This document shows, one piece after another, positions 14,754 through 22,781 of a DNA stretch of 50,611 bases. The notes beneath the pieces are model-generated. The model was not told the origin of the DNA. It was given only the letters and a program-made list of their open reading frames with translations, and searched no databases. Source of the stretch: an uncultured Oscillospiraceae bacterium. Lineage in GTDB: Bacteria; Bacillota; Clostridia; Oscillospirales; Acutalibacteraceae. Numbering within the stretch: position 1 is the first letter of the stretch; every line of letters begins with the position of its first letter. The position numbers were made by a program, and so were the translations under genes. The stretch lies in assembly GCA_905193225.1 (NCBI GenBank), contig CAJJNV010000015.1:1-50611 (forward strand). The letters run 5' to 3'.

Positions 14754-16409
14754 TTGACAGAGACCGAAAACAAGGCTCTTGCCGAGCTTCTTTTTCCCAA
14801 TATAACCGAGACCCCCGAGCAGTGCGGGCAAAAATTCCCCAAAAGAGATTTAAAGGAAGGGGCGAGGGTGACCCGCTATGCCCCCAGCCCCACGGGATTT
14901 ATGCACATCGGAAATCTTTTTTCGGCATTTATAAGCGAGCGGGTGGCTCATACCACCGGCGGTGTTTTCTATGTGAGGATAGAGGACACCGACAAAAAGC
15001 GTGAGGTCGAAGGCGGCGTGAGCGGAATACTTCGCGATCTTGCGGCATTCGGCTGTACGGTTGACGAGGGAGTTATTTCGGAAAATGAGGAAAAGGGCGC
15101 ATACGGCCCCTATCGCCAGTCAAACCGAAAGGAAATATATCATATTTTTGCAAAGTCGCTGGTCGAAAAGGGCTTTGCATATCCCTGCTTTTGCTCGGCC
15201 GAGACACTTGACGAGGTAAGAAAGGCTCAGGAGGCCGAGAAAAAAACCACCGGATATTACGGCGAATATGCCCATTGCCGCAAGCTCTCTCTCGACGAGA
15301 TAAAAGCAGGCATAAGTGAAGGAAGGCCCTATGTGCTCCGCCTGCGCTCACCCGGCAAAGAGGACGGAAAGGTTTACTTTGACGATGTTATAAAGGGAAA
15401 GATAGAAATGCCCGAAAACACCCAGGATATTGTGCTTTTAAAGACCGACGGCATTCCCACCTATCACTTTGCCCATGCCGTTGACGATCATCTTATGGGC
15501 ACCACCCACGTGGTCAGGGGAGACGAGTGGATAGCCTCGGCGCCCATACATCTTCAGCTTTTCAGACTGCTTGGATTCAAGACTCCGAAATACGCCCACA
15601 TCGCCCCTCTTATGAAGGAGGAAAACGGAGGAAAACGCAAGCTTTCAAAGCGCAAAGATCCCGAGGCGGCGGTTTCCTTCTATTTCGAACAGGGCTATCC
15701 CTCCGATTCGGTGAGAGAATATCTGCTCACCCTTGCCAATTCCAATTACGAGGAATGGCACAAGGTCAACAAAACCGCCTCTCAGGACGATTTTCCCTTT
15801 AATCTCAAAAAAATGTCGTCGTCGGGAGCACTTTTCGATTTGGTAAAATTCGACGATGTAAGTAAGAATGTTATTTCAGCATTTTCGGCCGACAAAATCT
15901 ATCAAAGCATTGCCGACTGGGCGCAAAAGCACAGCCCCGATTTTTATAAGACTTTTACTGCAAATCCGGAATTTTCAAAGCACATTTTCACCATCGACCG
16001 CTCGGGCAAAAATCCGAGAAAGGACATTGCAAAATGGAGCGAGGTCCCCGAGTATACAAGCTATTTCTTCGCAAAGCCCGACACCCTTGATATGCCCGAA
16101 AACATTTCGGCAGAAGATATTAAGGCTGTTATTTGCGAATACGCAAATGTGTATAATGAAAACGACGATAAAGACGCCTGGTTTGGCGGGATGAAGTCGA
16201 TCTGCCCGAAGCTGGGATTTTGCGAAAACGTTAAAGAATATAAGCAGTCTCCCGAGGCATTTAAGGGGCATGTGGGCGATGTATCGACCGTTATACGCGT
16301 GGCCGTCACCGGCAGAAGAAACACCCCCGATCTTTACGAAATAATGAAGCTGCTCGGCGGGGAAGAGGTCGTTTCCCGTCTTAAAGCAGCGGCCGAAAAA
16401 CTGTCGTGA
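14754..16409 (+). CDS. gltX: Glutamyl-tRNA synthetase
   Basis: A class I synthetase of about 551 residues that charges tRNA-Glu. The catalytic domain has RYAPSPTGFMHIGN (HIGH motif) near residue 42, YVRIEDTDKKREVEGG, HVVRGDEWIASAPIH, and the KMSKS equivalent KLSKRKD. The C-terminal half is helical. It is longer than the usual 480-residue GluRS because of about 40 extra N-terminal residues. ATG 14745 abuts the AAAGGA site with no spacing; TTG 14754 is 9 bases from it and is chosen here, and the two starts differ by three residues. sfsA overlaps its stop. Confidence 0.93.
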   Translation: MTETENKALAELLFPNITETPEQCGQKFPKRDLKEGARVTRYAPSPTGFMHIGNLFSAFISERVAHTTGGVFYVRIEDTDKKREVEGGVSGILRDLAAFGCTVDEGVISENEEKGAYGPYRQSNRKEIYHIFAKSLVEKGFAYPCFCSAETLDEVRKAQEAEKKTTGYYGEYAHCRKLSLDEIKAGISEGRPYVLRLRSPGKEDGKVYFDDVIKGKIEMPENTQDIVLLKTDGIPTYHFAHAVDDHLMGTTHVVRGDEWIASAPIHLQLFRLLGFKTPKYAHIAPLMKEENGGKRKLSKRKDPEAAVSFYFEQGYPSDSVREYLLTLANSNYEEWHKVNKTASQDDFPFNLKKMSSSGALFDLVKFDDVSKNVISAFSADKIYQSIADWAQKHSPDFYKTFTANPEFSKHIFTIDRSGKNPRKDIAKWSEVPEYTSYFFAKPDTLDMPENISAEDIKAVICEYANVYNENDDKDAWFGGMKSICPKLGFCENVKEYKQSPEAFKGHVGDVSTVIRVAVTGRRNTPDLYEIMKLLGGEEVVSRLKAAAEKLS

Positions 16410-17101
16410 AATACCAAAATGTCGTTGGGGCGGACTTTGTCGAAAGACTCAACCGCTTTGTGGCGACGGTCAAAATAAACGGAAAATCCGAGACGGTGCA
16501 TGTTAAAAACACCGGGCGGTGCAAAGAGCTTCTTGTTCCCGGGTACAGGGTCTATCTCGAAAAATCGGCAAACCAAAACCGCAAAACCGCCTTTGATCTT
16601 ATCGCAGTGGAAAAGGAGCGGGACGGAAGACCGCCCGTTCTCATAAATATGGATTCCCAGGCTCCCAACGCCGCAGCCGAGGAATGGCTTGAAAAAGGCA
16701 ATCTTTTTTCCGACAGTGCCAAAATAAAGCGGGAGGTCGGATTCGGAAGCTCCCGATTTGATTTTTACATCGAGGACGGCGAAAAGAAAGCCTTTCTCGA
16801 GGTTAAGGGCGTGACCCTCGAAGGGGATGGAATTGCCCGCTTCCCCGACGCCCCCACCGAGCGGGGAATTAAGCACATAAACGAGCTTATTACGGCCAAA
16901 AAACAGGGCTTTGAGGCTTACATCCTGTTTGTTATTCAGATGAAGGAGATACATCTTTTTGAGCCTAATAACGAGACCCACAGGCAGTTTGGCGAGGCTC
17001 TTGTAAGGGCACAAAAAAGCGGAGTAAACATTCTGGCGGCGGATTGCGCCGTCACCCCCGATTCCATAACCATTGAAAATTCTGTTGAAATTAAACTTTA
17101 A
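16406..17101 (+). CDS. sfsA: SfsA-family DNA/RNA-binding protein
   Basis: A 231-residue cytoplasmic protein of the SfsA family, first found as a regulator of sugar fermentation genes and carrying a nuclease-like fold. Visible family features are the OB-like N-terminus (VERLNRFVATV, HVKNTGRCKELL) and the nuclease-like acidic core KREVGFGSSRFDFYIEDG followed by KAFLEVKGVTL. It starts at GTG 16406, overlapping the gltX TGA by 4 bp, so it is translationally coupled to gltX. The cellular function is uncertain even in E. coli. Confidence 0.93.
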   Translation: MKYQNVVGADFVERLNRFVATVKINGKSETVHVKNTGRCKELLVPGYRVYLEKSANQNRKTAFDLIAVEKERDGRPPVLINMDSQAPNAAAEEWLEKGNLFSDSAKIKREVGFGSSRFDFYIEDGEKKAFLEVKGVTLEGDGIARFPDAPTERGIKHINELITAKKQGFEAYILFVIQMKEIHLFEPNNETHRQFGEALVRAQKSGVNILAADCAVTPDSITIENSVEIKL

Positions 17102-17112
17102 AGGTGATTTTT

Positions 17113-17724
17113 ATGAAAATACTCTTTCAGGGAGACAGTATAACCGACGCCGGAAGAAACTATGAAGATAAGCACGATCTCGGCAGCGGCTATCCGAAAT
17201 TTGCCGCAAAATATATAGCGCAAAATCATCCCGACACCGATTTTGAATTCGTAAACCTGGGAATAAACGGCAACAAGACCGACGACCTTGTGAAAAGGCT
17301 TGAAAAGGATTTTATCGACGAGCAGCCCGATGTTGTTTCGATACTTATAGGCGTTAACGATTGCTGGCATTTTGCCGACAGCAGAGATTTCCGGGACATA
17401 TCGGTTTTCGAGCAAAACTTCCGCAACATTTTAACGGCACTGAAAGAAAAAACAAAAGCAAAGATAATGCTTATCGAGCCCTTTCTTCTGCCCGTTCCCG
17501 ACAAGGCCTTTTGGCGGTGCAAAATAGACAAGGAGATCGTGACCGTCAGGGCGCTTGCAAAGGAATTTGACTGTGTGCTTTGTCCTATGGACGGACTGCT
17601 TGCGGGAGAATATTGCAGTGATGATATTTATTCCTTCTCGGTCGACGGGGTGCACCCTCTTGAAAAGCAGGCCGAAATAATGGGGGAATTTTATGCCGAG
17701 TATTTTGAAAAACTGGGCATTTAA
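17113..17724 (+). CDS. SGNH/GDSL-family hydrolase
   Basis: A 203-residue protein with the four SGNH blocks: GDSITDAG (block I, Ser nucleophile) near residue 9, the Gly of NLGINGNKTDD (block II), IGVNDCW (block III) and DGVHPLEKQ (block V, catalytic Asp and His). These enzymes hydrolyse esters of lipids or acetylated sugars. No signal peptide is visible, so it acts in the cytoplasm. ATG 17113 is preferred over the upstream GTG 17104, because AAAGGTG lies at the right distance. It is probably the last gene of the gltX operon, 11 bp after sfsA. Confidence 0.9.
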   Translation: MKILFQGDSITDAGRNYEDKHDLGSGYPKFAAKYIAQNHPDTDFEFVNLGINGNKTDDLVKRLEKDFIDEQPDVVSILIGVNDCWHFADSRDFRDISVFEQNFRNILTALKEKTKAKIMLIEPFLLPVPDKAFWRCKIDKEIVTVRALAKEFDCVLCPMDGLLAGEYCSDDIYSFSVDGVHPLEKQAEIMGEFYAEYFEKLGI

Positions 17725-17790
17725 AGGCGAATGGGAAAACCCTTGAAAACCATATCAAAATAATATGGCAATATAACTTTATGATAATAT

Positions 17791-17823
17791 AATATTGACA
17801 CAATATTGTTTTTATGGTATAAT
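17791..17823 (+). promoter_or_regulatory. Promoter of the amino acid ABC operon with an overlapping dyad
   Basis: TTGACA at 17795-17800, 17 bp, then TATAAT at 17818-17823 with an extended TGG. The -35 is covered by a perfect dyad, AATATTG (17791-17797) and CAATATT (17801-17807) separated by ACA, a likely repressor site. The regulator is not identified. Confidence 0.75.
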
Positions 17824-17858
17824 TTCTTCGTTACATTTACATATTGGAGGAGATTTTG

Positions 17859-18650
17859 ATGAAAAAAATTGCTAAAATACTGGCTCTCTGCCTTGCAGCG
17901 GTAATGGTAGTTGCTTCCTTTGCCGCCTGCTCCAAAAGCGAGGATAACAAAGGGACTACCGATGCCAAAAAGGACGGAAAGACATGGATAATCGCCACCG
18001 ATACCGTCTTTAAGCCCTTCGAGTACACCGATGCTTCGGGTAACTTTGTCGGCATCGACGTTGACATTCTCGCCGCCGTCGCAGAGGATCAGGGATTTAA
18101 ATATCAGCTCAAAAGCCTCGGTTGGGACGCTTCCATCGCCGCCTGCCAGGCAGGTCAGGCCGACGGTATGATCGCCGGCGCCTCGGTCACCGAAGACAGA
18201 AAGTCCACCGGCTGGATATTCTCGGACGGTTACTTCACCGCCACCCAGTGCATGGCAGTTGCTCCCGATTCCGCTATTGCTTCCTTTGAGGATCTCAGAG
18301 GCAAGACCGTAGCCGTTAAAAACGGCACCGAGGGCAAGAAATATGCCGAAAGCCTTAAAGATAAATACGGATTTGAAATAACAATTCTTGAGGATTCCCC
18401 CACAATGTATCAGACCGTTGTAGGCGGTCAGGCTGTCGCTTGCTTTGAGGATACCCCCATTATGAAGGCTTCCATCAAGGACGGCGTGACGCTCAAGATT
18501 GTTGAAAACAGTGAAAACGAAGGCGCTCCCTACGGTCTCGCAGTATTCAGCGCCGACAAGCAGGAGTTCCTCGATCTCTTTAATGCCGGTCTTAAAAACA
18601 TCAAGGCCAACGGCAAATACGACGAAATCATCAAAAAGTATCTTGGCTAA
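17859..18650 (+). CDS. Amino acid ABC transporter, substrate-binding lipoprotein
   Basis: A 263-residue secreted lipoprotein. It has a signal sequence MKKIAKILALCLAAVMVVA followed by SFAAC, whose Cys would be lipidated, and a family 3 periplasmic-binding fold (FKPFEYTDASGNFVGIDVDI, then DGMIAGASVTEDRK and FEDLRGKTVAVKNGT). It captures a polar amino acid outside the cell and delivers it to the permease. The residues around the ligand pocket fit the glutamine/basic amino acid group, but specificity is open. GGAGGAG six bases upstream fixes ATG 17859. It is the first gene of an importer operon and is separated from the permease by a hairpin, typical of higher expression of the binding protein. 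Confidence 0.95.
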   Translation: MKKIAKILALCLAAVMVVASFAACSKSEDNKGTTDAKKDGKTWIIATDTVFKPFEYTDASGNFVGIDVDILAAVAEDQGFKYQLKSLGWDASIAACQAGQADGMIAGASVTEDRKSTGWIFSDGYFTATQCMAVAPDSAIASFEDLRGKTVAVKNGTEGKKYAESLKDKYGFEITILEDSPTMYQTVVGGQAVACFEDTPIMKASIKDGVTLKIVENSENEGAPYGLAVFSADKQEFLDLFNAGLKNIKANGKYDEIIKKYLG

Positions 18651-18714
18651 TTGCCGAGCGATCGGTCAGATCAGCTTGCTTTATGATACGGTGCGCGCGG
18701 TTCGGCGCGTTAAG

Positions 18715-18748
18715 ACGGAATACCGCTTGCCCGGTATTCCGTTTCTAT
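18715..18748 (+). terminator. Intra-operon terminator/attenuator hairpin
   Basis: ACGGAATACCG and CGGTATTCCGT form a perfect 11-pair stem followed by TTTCTATTC, located between the binding-protein and permease genes. It probably terminates part of the transcripts so that the lipoprotein is made in excess. Confidence 0.72.
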
Positions 18749-18767
18749 TCTGAAAGGGGCTCTGCCA

Positions 18768-19439
18768 GTGTTAACTATAATTACTCAATACGGAGAACTG
18801 CTGCTGCGTGCAATGGGTCAAACATTGCTTCTTGCGCTTTGCGGGCTGTTCTTCGCATGCATTATCGGACTTGTGTTCGGTATGATGAGCGTGCTCAAAA
18901 GTAAGGTGTGCAGAGCTATTGCTCAGATATTCGTGGATGTTGTGCGCGGCGTGCCGATGATTGTTTTGGCATTCTTCGTTTTTTTCGGCGTGCCGTATTT
19001 CTTCAAAAATGTTATCGGAAGGAACATATTGCTTTCGGCGCTTACAGCCGGTACCATATGCCTTGCATTAAACTGCGGCGCATATATGGCCGAGATTATC
19101 CGCGCCGGAATCCAGTCGGTTGATAAGGGCCAGATGGAAGCGGCAAGAAGCCTGGGCCTTACATACTGGAGATCTATGTTCCGTGTGGTGCTTCCTCAGG
19201 CCATCAGAACCATGATCCCCAGCATTATCAACCAGTTCATCATAACCTTAAAGGACACATCCATTCTTTCGGTCATCGGATTCCCCGAGCTTGTCAACAG
19301 CGCGAAAAATGTCGTTGCAATAACTTTTAAGTCCTTTGAAACCTGGCTTATTGTGGGTATTATGTACCTTATAATCATAACTGCCCTTTCGAAGCTGGCA
19401 AAGGTACTTGAAAGGAGGCTTAACCGTGGCCGTCAATAA
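18768..19439 (+). CDS. Amino acid ABC transporter, permease
   Basis: A 223-residue HisM/GlnP-type inner membrane subunit with about five transmembrane helices. It has the EAA loop MEAARSLGLTYWRSMFRVVL near residues 125-144, which contacts the ATPase, and the typical ending of the polar amino acid permease family. It starts at GTG 18768, eight bases after AAGGGG. As a single permease it should act as a homodimer. It overlaps the downstream ATPase gene by 14 bp. Confidence 0.95.
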   Translation: MLTIITQYGELLLRAMGQTLLLALCGLFFACIIGLVFGMMSVLKSKVCRAIAQIFVDVVRGVPMIVLAFFVFFGVPYFFKNVIGRNILLSALTAGTICLALNCGAYMAEIIRAGIQSVDKGQMEAARSLGLTYWRSMFRVVLPQAIRTMIPSIINQFIITLKDTSILSVIGFPELVNSAKNVVAITFKSFETWLIVGIMYLIIITALSKLAKVLERRLNRGRQ

Positions 19440-20196
19440 GAATAACGTTAAAATTCATGTTGAACATTTGGAAAAAACCTTCGGAAAGATCGAGGTTTTA
19501 AAAGACATTTCCAACGATATATACGAGGGAGAGGTCGTGGTGGTCATCGGGCCTTCCGGCTCGGGAAAATCAACCTTCCTGCGTTGCCTCAACCGCCTTG
19601 AGGAGCCTACCGGCGGTACGATAATCGTCGACGGATACGATATTTCCGATAAAAAGGTTAACATCAATAAGGTTAGGGAAAACATCGGAATGGTTTTTCA
19701 GCATTTCAATCTTTTCAATAACCTAAATGTACTTCAAAATCTTATGCTTGCTCCGGTGGATGTCAAAAAAATGACCAAGGAGGAAGCAAAGGAAAAGGCA
19801 CTTAAAATGCTCGACCGGGTGGGCCTTTCGGACAAGATAGACGCATTCCCTTCCGAGCTTTCGGGCGGACAGAAGCAGCGTGTAGCCATTGCCCGCGCCC
19901 TTTGTATGAATCCGGATATTATGCTTTTCGACGAGCCTACCTCGGCTCTCGACCCCGAAATGGTGGGCGAGGTGCTTCAGGTTATGAAAAAGCTGGCCGC
20001 CGAGGGTATGACCATGGTTGTCGTTACCCACGAAATGGGCTTTGCCAAGGATGTGGCCGACAGGGTGCTGTTTATGTCCGACGGATACATTGTCGAGGAG
20101 GGAACTCCCGAGCAGGTCTTTATGAATCCGCAAAACCAGCGTACAAAGGATTTTTTAAGCTGTGTGCTTGATCTTTCCTCTCCCGAGGAGCTTTAA
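19426..20196 (+). CDS. Amino acid ABC transporter, ATP-binding protein
   Basis: A 256-residue cytoplasmic ATPase of the GlnQ/HisP group. It has Walker A GPSGSGKST, a Q-loop in MVFQHFNLF, the signature LSGGQKQRVAIARAL, Walker B IMLFDEPTSALDPE and the switch His in VVVTHEMGFA. It drives uptake through the permease just upstream. GTG 19426 lies seven bases after AAAGGAGG; the frame is open to 19408, but that would place the ribosome site inside the gene. Confidence 0.96.
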   Translation: MAVNKNNVKIHVEHLEKTFGKIEVLKDISNDIYEGEVVVVIGPSGSGKSTFLRCLNRLEEPTGGTIIVDGYDISDKKVNINKVRENIGMVFQHFNLFNNLNVLQNLMLAPVDVKKMTKEEAKEKALKMLDRVGLSDKIDAFPSELSGGQKQRVAIARALCMNPDIMLFDEPTSALDPEMVGEVLQVMKKLAAEGMTMVVVTHEMGFAKDVADRVLFMSDGYIVEEGTPEQVFMNPQNQRTKDFLSCVLDLSSPEEL

Positions 20197-20828
20197 TGGG
20201 CATCATAAATTACGGGCAGTTTGTCCTTTCGGCCATATTTTTAAATCTTGTGCCCGGATCGGATACGGTGTATATCCTCACACGAGCGGTGGTTGGAGGA
20301 AGAAAAAAGGGAATTATCTCGGCTCTCGGTATTTCCACCGGAATCCTCATACATACCCTTCTTGCGGCTCTCGGTCTTTCGGTAATATTGCGAGAATCCG
20401 CCTTGGCCTTTAACATTATGAAATTTGCAGGGGCGGGTTATCTCGTCTTTCTCGGCATAAAGGCTATTGTCAGCAAAAAGCCGCTTTTCGATTCAAGCCC
20501 CGAAAGCCTCGATGAAAGCCCCTTAAAGGTTTATCGCCAGGGCGTGCTAACAAATGCACTTAATCCCAAGGTGGCGCTTTTCTTTCTTGCGCTGCTTCCC
20601 CAGTTTGTTTCTCAAAGTGCAGGCTCGTCGCCGCTGCCCTTTCTTGTGCTTGGACTGACCTTCTTCACCACCAGCACCGTTTGGAGCGTTACGCTGGCTT
20701 TTGCATCATCCTTTGCCAATGCCATTTTGAGAAAAAAAGAAAAGGTGCAAAACCAAGCGGGAAAGGCTGCCGGAATAGTCTATATTTTGCTTGGACTCAA
20801 TGTTCTCAGAAGCAAAATTTCCGCATAA
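20196..20828 (+). CDS. LysE/RhtB-family amino acid exporter
   Basis: A 210-residue protein with about six membrane helices and the family signature LNLVPGSDTVYILTRAVVGG at residues 16-35, then GRKKGIISALGISTG. These proteins export amino acids such as lysine, arginine, threonine or homoserine lactones. The ATG shares one base with the stop of the ABC ATPase gene (TAATG), so import and export genes are translationally coupled. The pair may buffer the internal pool of one amino acid, for example during peptide feeding. That is inference. Confidence 0.9.
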   Translation: MGIINYGQFVLSAIFLNLVPGSDTVYILTRAVVGGRKKGIISALGISTGILIHTLLAALGLSVILRESALAFNIMKFAGAGYLVFLGIKAIVSKKPLFDSSPESLDESPLKVYRQGVLTNALNPKVALFFLALLPQFVSQSAGSSPLPFLVLGLTFFTTSTVWSVTLAFASSFANAILRKKEKVQNQAGKAAGIVYILLGLNVLRSKISA

Positions 20829-20842
20829 AACCGTTATAAAAC

Positions 20843-20873
20843 AAAGGAGTGTTCGTTTTGAACACTCCTTTTT
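20843..20873. terminator. Bidirectional terminator between the LysE gene and trxA
   Basis: AAAGGAGTGTTC and GAACACTCCTTT form a 12-pair stem with a four-base loop; T-runs occur on both strands. It separates convergent transcripts. Confidence 0.82.
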
Positions 20874-20888
20874 GCATAAAACAGTGTA

Positions 20889-21206
20889 TTAAAGATCTTC
20901 AAACATCTCGACAATCTGCTCTTTGGAGCGGCCGCCCACCGAGGTGTTGATCATTTTGCCGTCCTTAAAAACCATAAGTGTGGGGATGCTTTCCACGCCA
21001 AAGCTTAAAGCAAGCTCCTGGGCGTCATCCACATTTATCTTTGCCACCTTTACGGTGTCGGCATATTCGTCGGCAATCTCGGCAATTGTCGGAGCGAGCA
21101 TCATACAGGGGCCGCACCAGCTTGCCCAGAAATCCACCAGCACCGGTTTGTCGCTTTTTAAAACCTGTTCTTCAAAATTTTTTTCGGTAACATTGATTTC
21201 GGCCAT
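20889..21206 (-). CDS. trxA: Thioredoxin
   Basis: A 105-residue cytoplasmic disulfide reductase with the redox motif WCGPC at residues 30-34 inside DFWASWCGPC, the cis-Pro segment IPTLMVFKDG and a normal thioredoxin length. It lies 2 bp downstream of a ferredoxin-thioredoxin reductase-like gene on the same strand, which suggests that this thioredoxin is reduced with electrons from ferredoxin rather than, or as well as, NADPH. Confidence 0.96.
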   Translation of the reverse strand: MAEINVTEKNFEEQVLKSDKPVLVDFWASWCGPCMMLAPTIAEIADEYADTVKVAKINVDDAQELALSFGVESIPTLMVFKDGKMINTSVGGRSKEQIVEMFEDL

Positions 21207-21208
21207 TT

Positions 21209-21421
21209 TTATTTCTCCTTTTTGTCTTTTGATTTATAATAGAGCATACAGTGGCAAAAACCCTCGAAGTTTTCGTCCTTTATCTGCTCTCTGAATTCCT
21301 TGCACATACATTTCCAGTCCTCAGTTCTGAGGGTTCGGCAGGGACAATATCCGCCGGTTCTTTTCAGCCCCTCTTTTACCACCCTGACCACCTCTTTGTC
21401 GGGATTAAGCGTTACTGCCAT
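21209..21421 (-). CDS. Ferredoxin-thioredoxin reductase catalytic subunit-like protein
   Basis: A 70-residue protein with six cysteines in three CxC pairs: CPC at residues 26-28, CMC at 38-40 and CHC at 56-58, the last in CHCMLY. The plant and cyanobacterial catalytic subunit has the same CPCR, W-x-CPC and CHCML blocks. There four cysteines hold a [4Fe-4S] cluster and two form the active disulfide that reduces thioredoxin. All six are present here, though the first spacing is shorter (9 instead of 16) and the second longer. No variable subunit gene is seen. The gene is directly upstream of trxA, which is its likely substrate. Confidence 0.82.
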   Translation of the reverse strand: MAVTLNPDKEVVRVVKEGLKRTGGYCPCRTLRTEDWKCMCKEFREQIKDENFEGFCHCMLYYKSKDKKEK

Positions 21422-21459
21422 ATGATCACCTTCTTTAATTATAGTATACCACGGTGTTG

Positions 21460-22665
21460 TTAAAAAACAATGAATTGATTAAAAGTGTTTTCGGTTAATT
21501 CCAGCCCGCATTTTCCTCTTTCGCGAAAACAGAGGGAGACCAGATCCATTGCCCGATTTTCTACTTTGAAAAAATCGTTGGCGGCGGGGGAGAGGCTGCT
21601 AATCTTGGCGGCTTTTGTTATTATGGGAATATGGGCAGTTTTTTTTGCTTCTTTTAGCATTTCAAAGCCCCGCTTATTTGCCGCAAGCACGCGGATGTAC
21701 GGCGGATACTTGTGGGCAAGCTCTTTTGTTATACCGAGCACCGAGCAGATAAGTATCCGTCTTATTCGAGCGGCGGTATATCGCTTTGTGACTGCAAGAC
21801 TTACTGTCTCGTCAAAGCTTCTGCCCGTCCTTACAGCATCGACAATGCGGTTTTCAAGTCCCTCCGATACACCGTTTATGTCTTTAATATAATCGGCCGA
21901 AAGACCACGCAGGTAAAAGAGAATGGCGTTTTCGATTTTGGCAAAATCGAGGGGCGCTTTGCCGTCTTCGATCTCCTTTAAAAGTATCTTTTTGCAGGGG
22001 GTGGGACAGAATGACAGAGCCTTTTCAGCATCTGTCAGAGCTGTCTTGCGAATGGCCGAGGCCGAGCATATTTCCCCCGAAATATTGAGAGAATTGTGGT
22101 CGGCGCCGACCCGTGTTATGGGCAGGGGAGTGATGGACGATTTTGTCTTTTTCAGGGCGGAAAGGTATTCAATCCCGAGAATGTTGTTGGGATTTGAAAG
22201 AATCCCCGAAAGCTCACAGTGACCGCTTTGCTCCAGAGCCTTTTGGCGGGCGGCGGCAAAGCCTAAGCCGGATGCAAGGCAGCCTTTAAGTTTTTCTTTA
22301 TAATCTTCGTTTTCCAAAAGCTCGGCAAGGGCATAAAGGTTCTGAAAATTCTGTTCCTCGCAGCCGAAGGAGAGACTGTCTGCACAGCCGAGAGCATTTA
22401 GAATTTTTATTCCGCCCATGGCAAAATCCTCGCCCGATGACACGGTGTATGCAAGGGGCATTTCAAGCACCAGATCGATTCCTCCCGCCACGGCTGCCTT
22501 GGCTTTGGCAAACTTGGTGCAAAAGGAAAGCTCACCCCGCTGGGTAAAGTTTCCGCCCATAACGGCGGCAATTCCATCGGCTCCGCTTTCCCGTATTCGG
22601 CTTATGTGATAGGCGTGACCCTTGTGAAAGGGGTTGTATTCGGCAATAATTCCGGTTATTTTCAT
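21460..22665 (-). CDS. tmcAL: tRNA(Met) cytidine acetate ligase TmcAL
   Basis: A 401-residue nucleotidyltransferase-like enzyme that acetylates C34 of elongator tRNA-Met using acetate and ATP. The N-terminus GIIAEYNPFHKGHAYHI holds the HxGH nucleotide motif, and GGNFTQRGE, LVLEMPLAYTVSSGEDFA and FGCE follow as in B. subtilis YlbM/TmcAL. The start is taken at ATG 22665 (MKITGII), preceded by AGGA; the frame runs eight codons further. Its substrate acetate is also that of acetate kinase, which is encoded divergently 117 bp away. Confidence 0.92.
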   Translation of the reverse strand: MKITGIIAEYNPFHKGHAYHISRIRESGADGIAAVMGGNFTQRGELSFCTKFAKAKAAVAGGIDLVLEMPLAYTVSSGEDFAMGGIKILNALGCADSLSFGCEEQNFQNLYALAELLENEDYKEKLKGCLASGLGFAAARQKALEQSGHCELSGILSNPNNILGIEYLSALKKTKSSITPLPITRVGADHNSLNISGEICSASAIRKTALTDAEKALSFCPTPCKKILLKEIEDGKAPLDFAKIENAILFYLRGLSADYIKDINGVSEGLENRIVDAVRTGRSFDETVSLAVTKRYTAARIRRILICSVLGITKELAHKYPPYIRVLAANKRGFEMLKEAKKTAHIPIITKAAKISSLSPAANDFFKVENRAMDLVSLCFRERGKCGLELTENTFNQFIVF

Positions 22666-22683
22666 TTTTTTGTTCCTACTCAC

Positions 22684-22712
22684 TTGCAATTTTGGTTTTA
22701 ATGTTCTATAAT
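22684..22712 (+). promoter_or_regulatory. Promoter of ackA
   Basis: TTGCAA at 22684-22689, 17 bp, TATAAT at 22707-22712, about 70 bp before the ackA start. Confidence 0.65.
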
Positions 22713-22781
22713 AAATCGGTAAGACTATTCTACATTATTATGTCTGTGATTTCAAGTTAAAGGTTAAAAAGGAGAAAGAAA

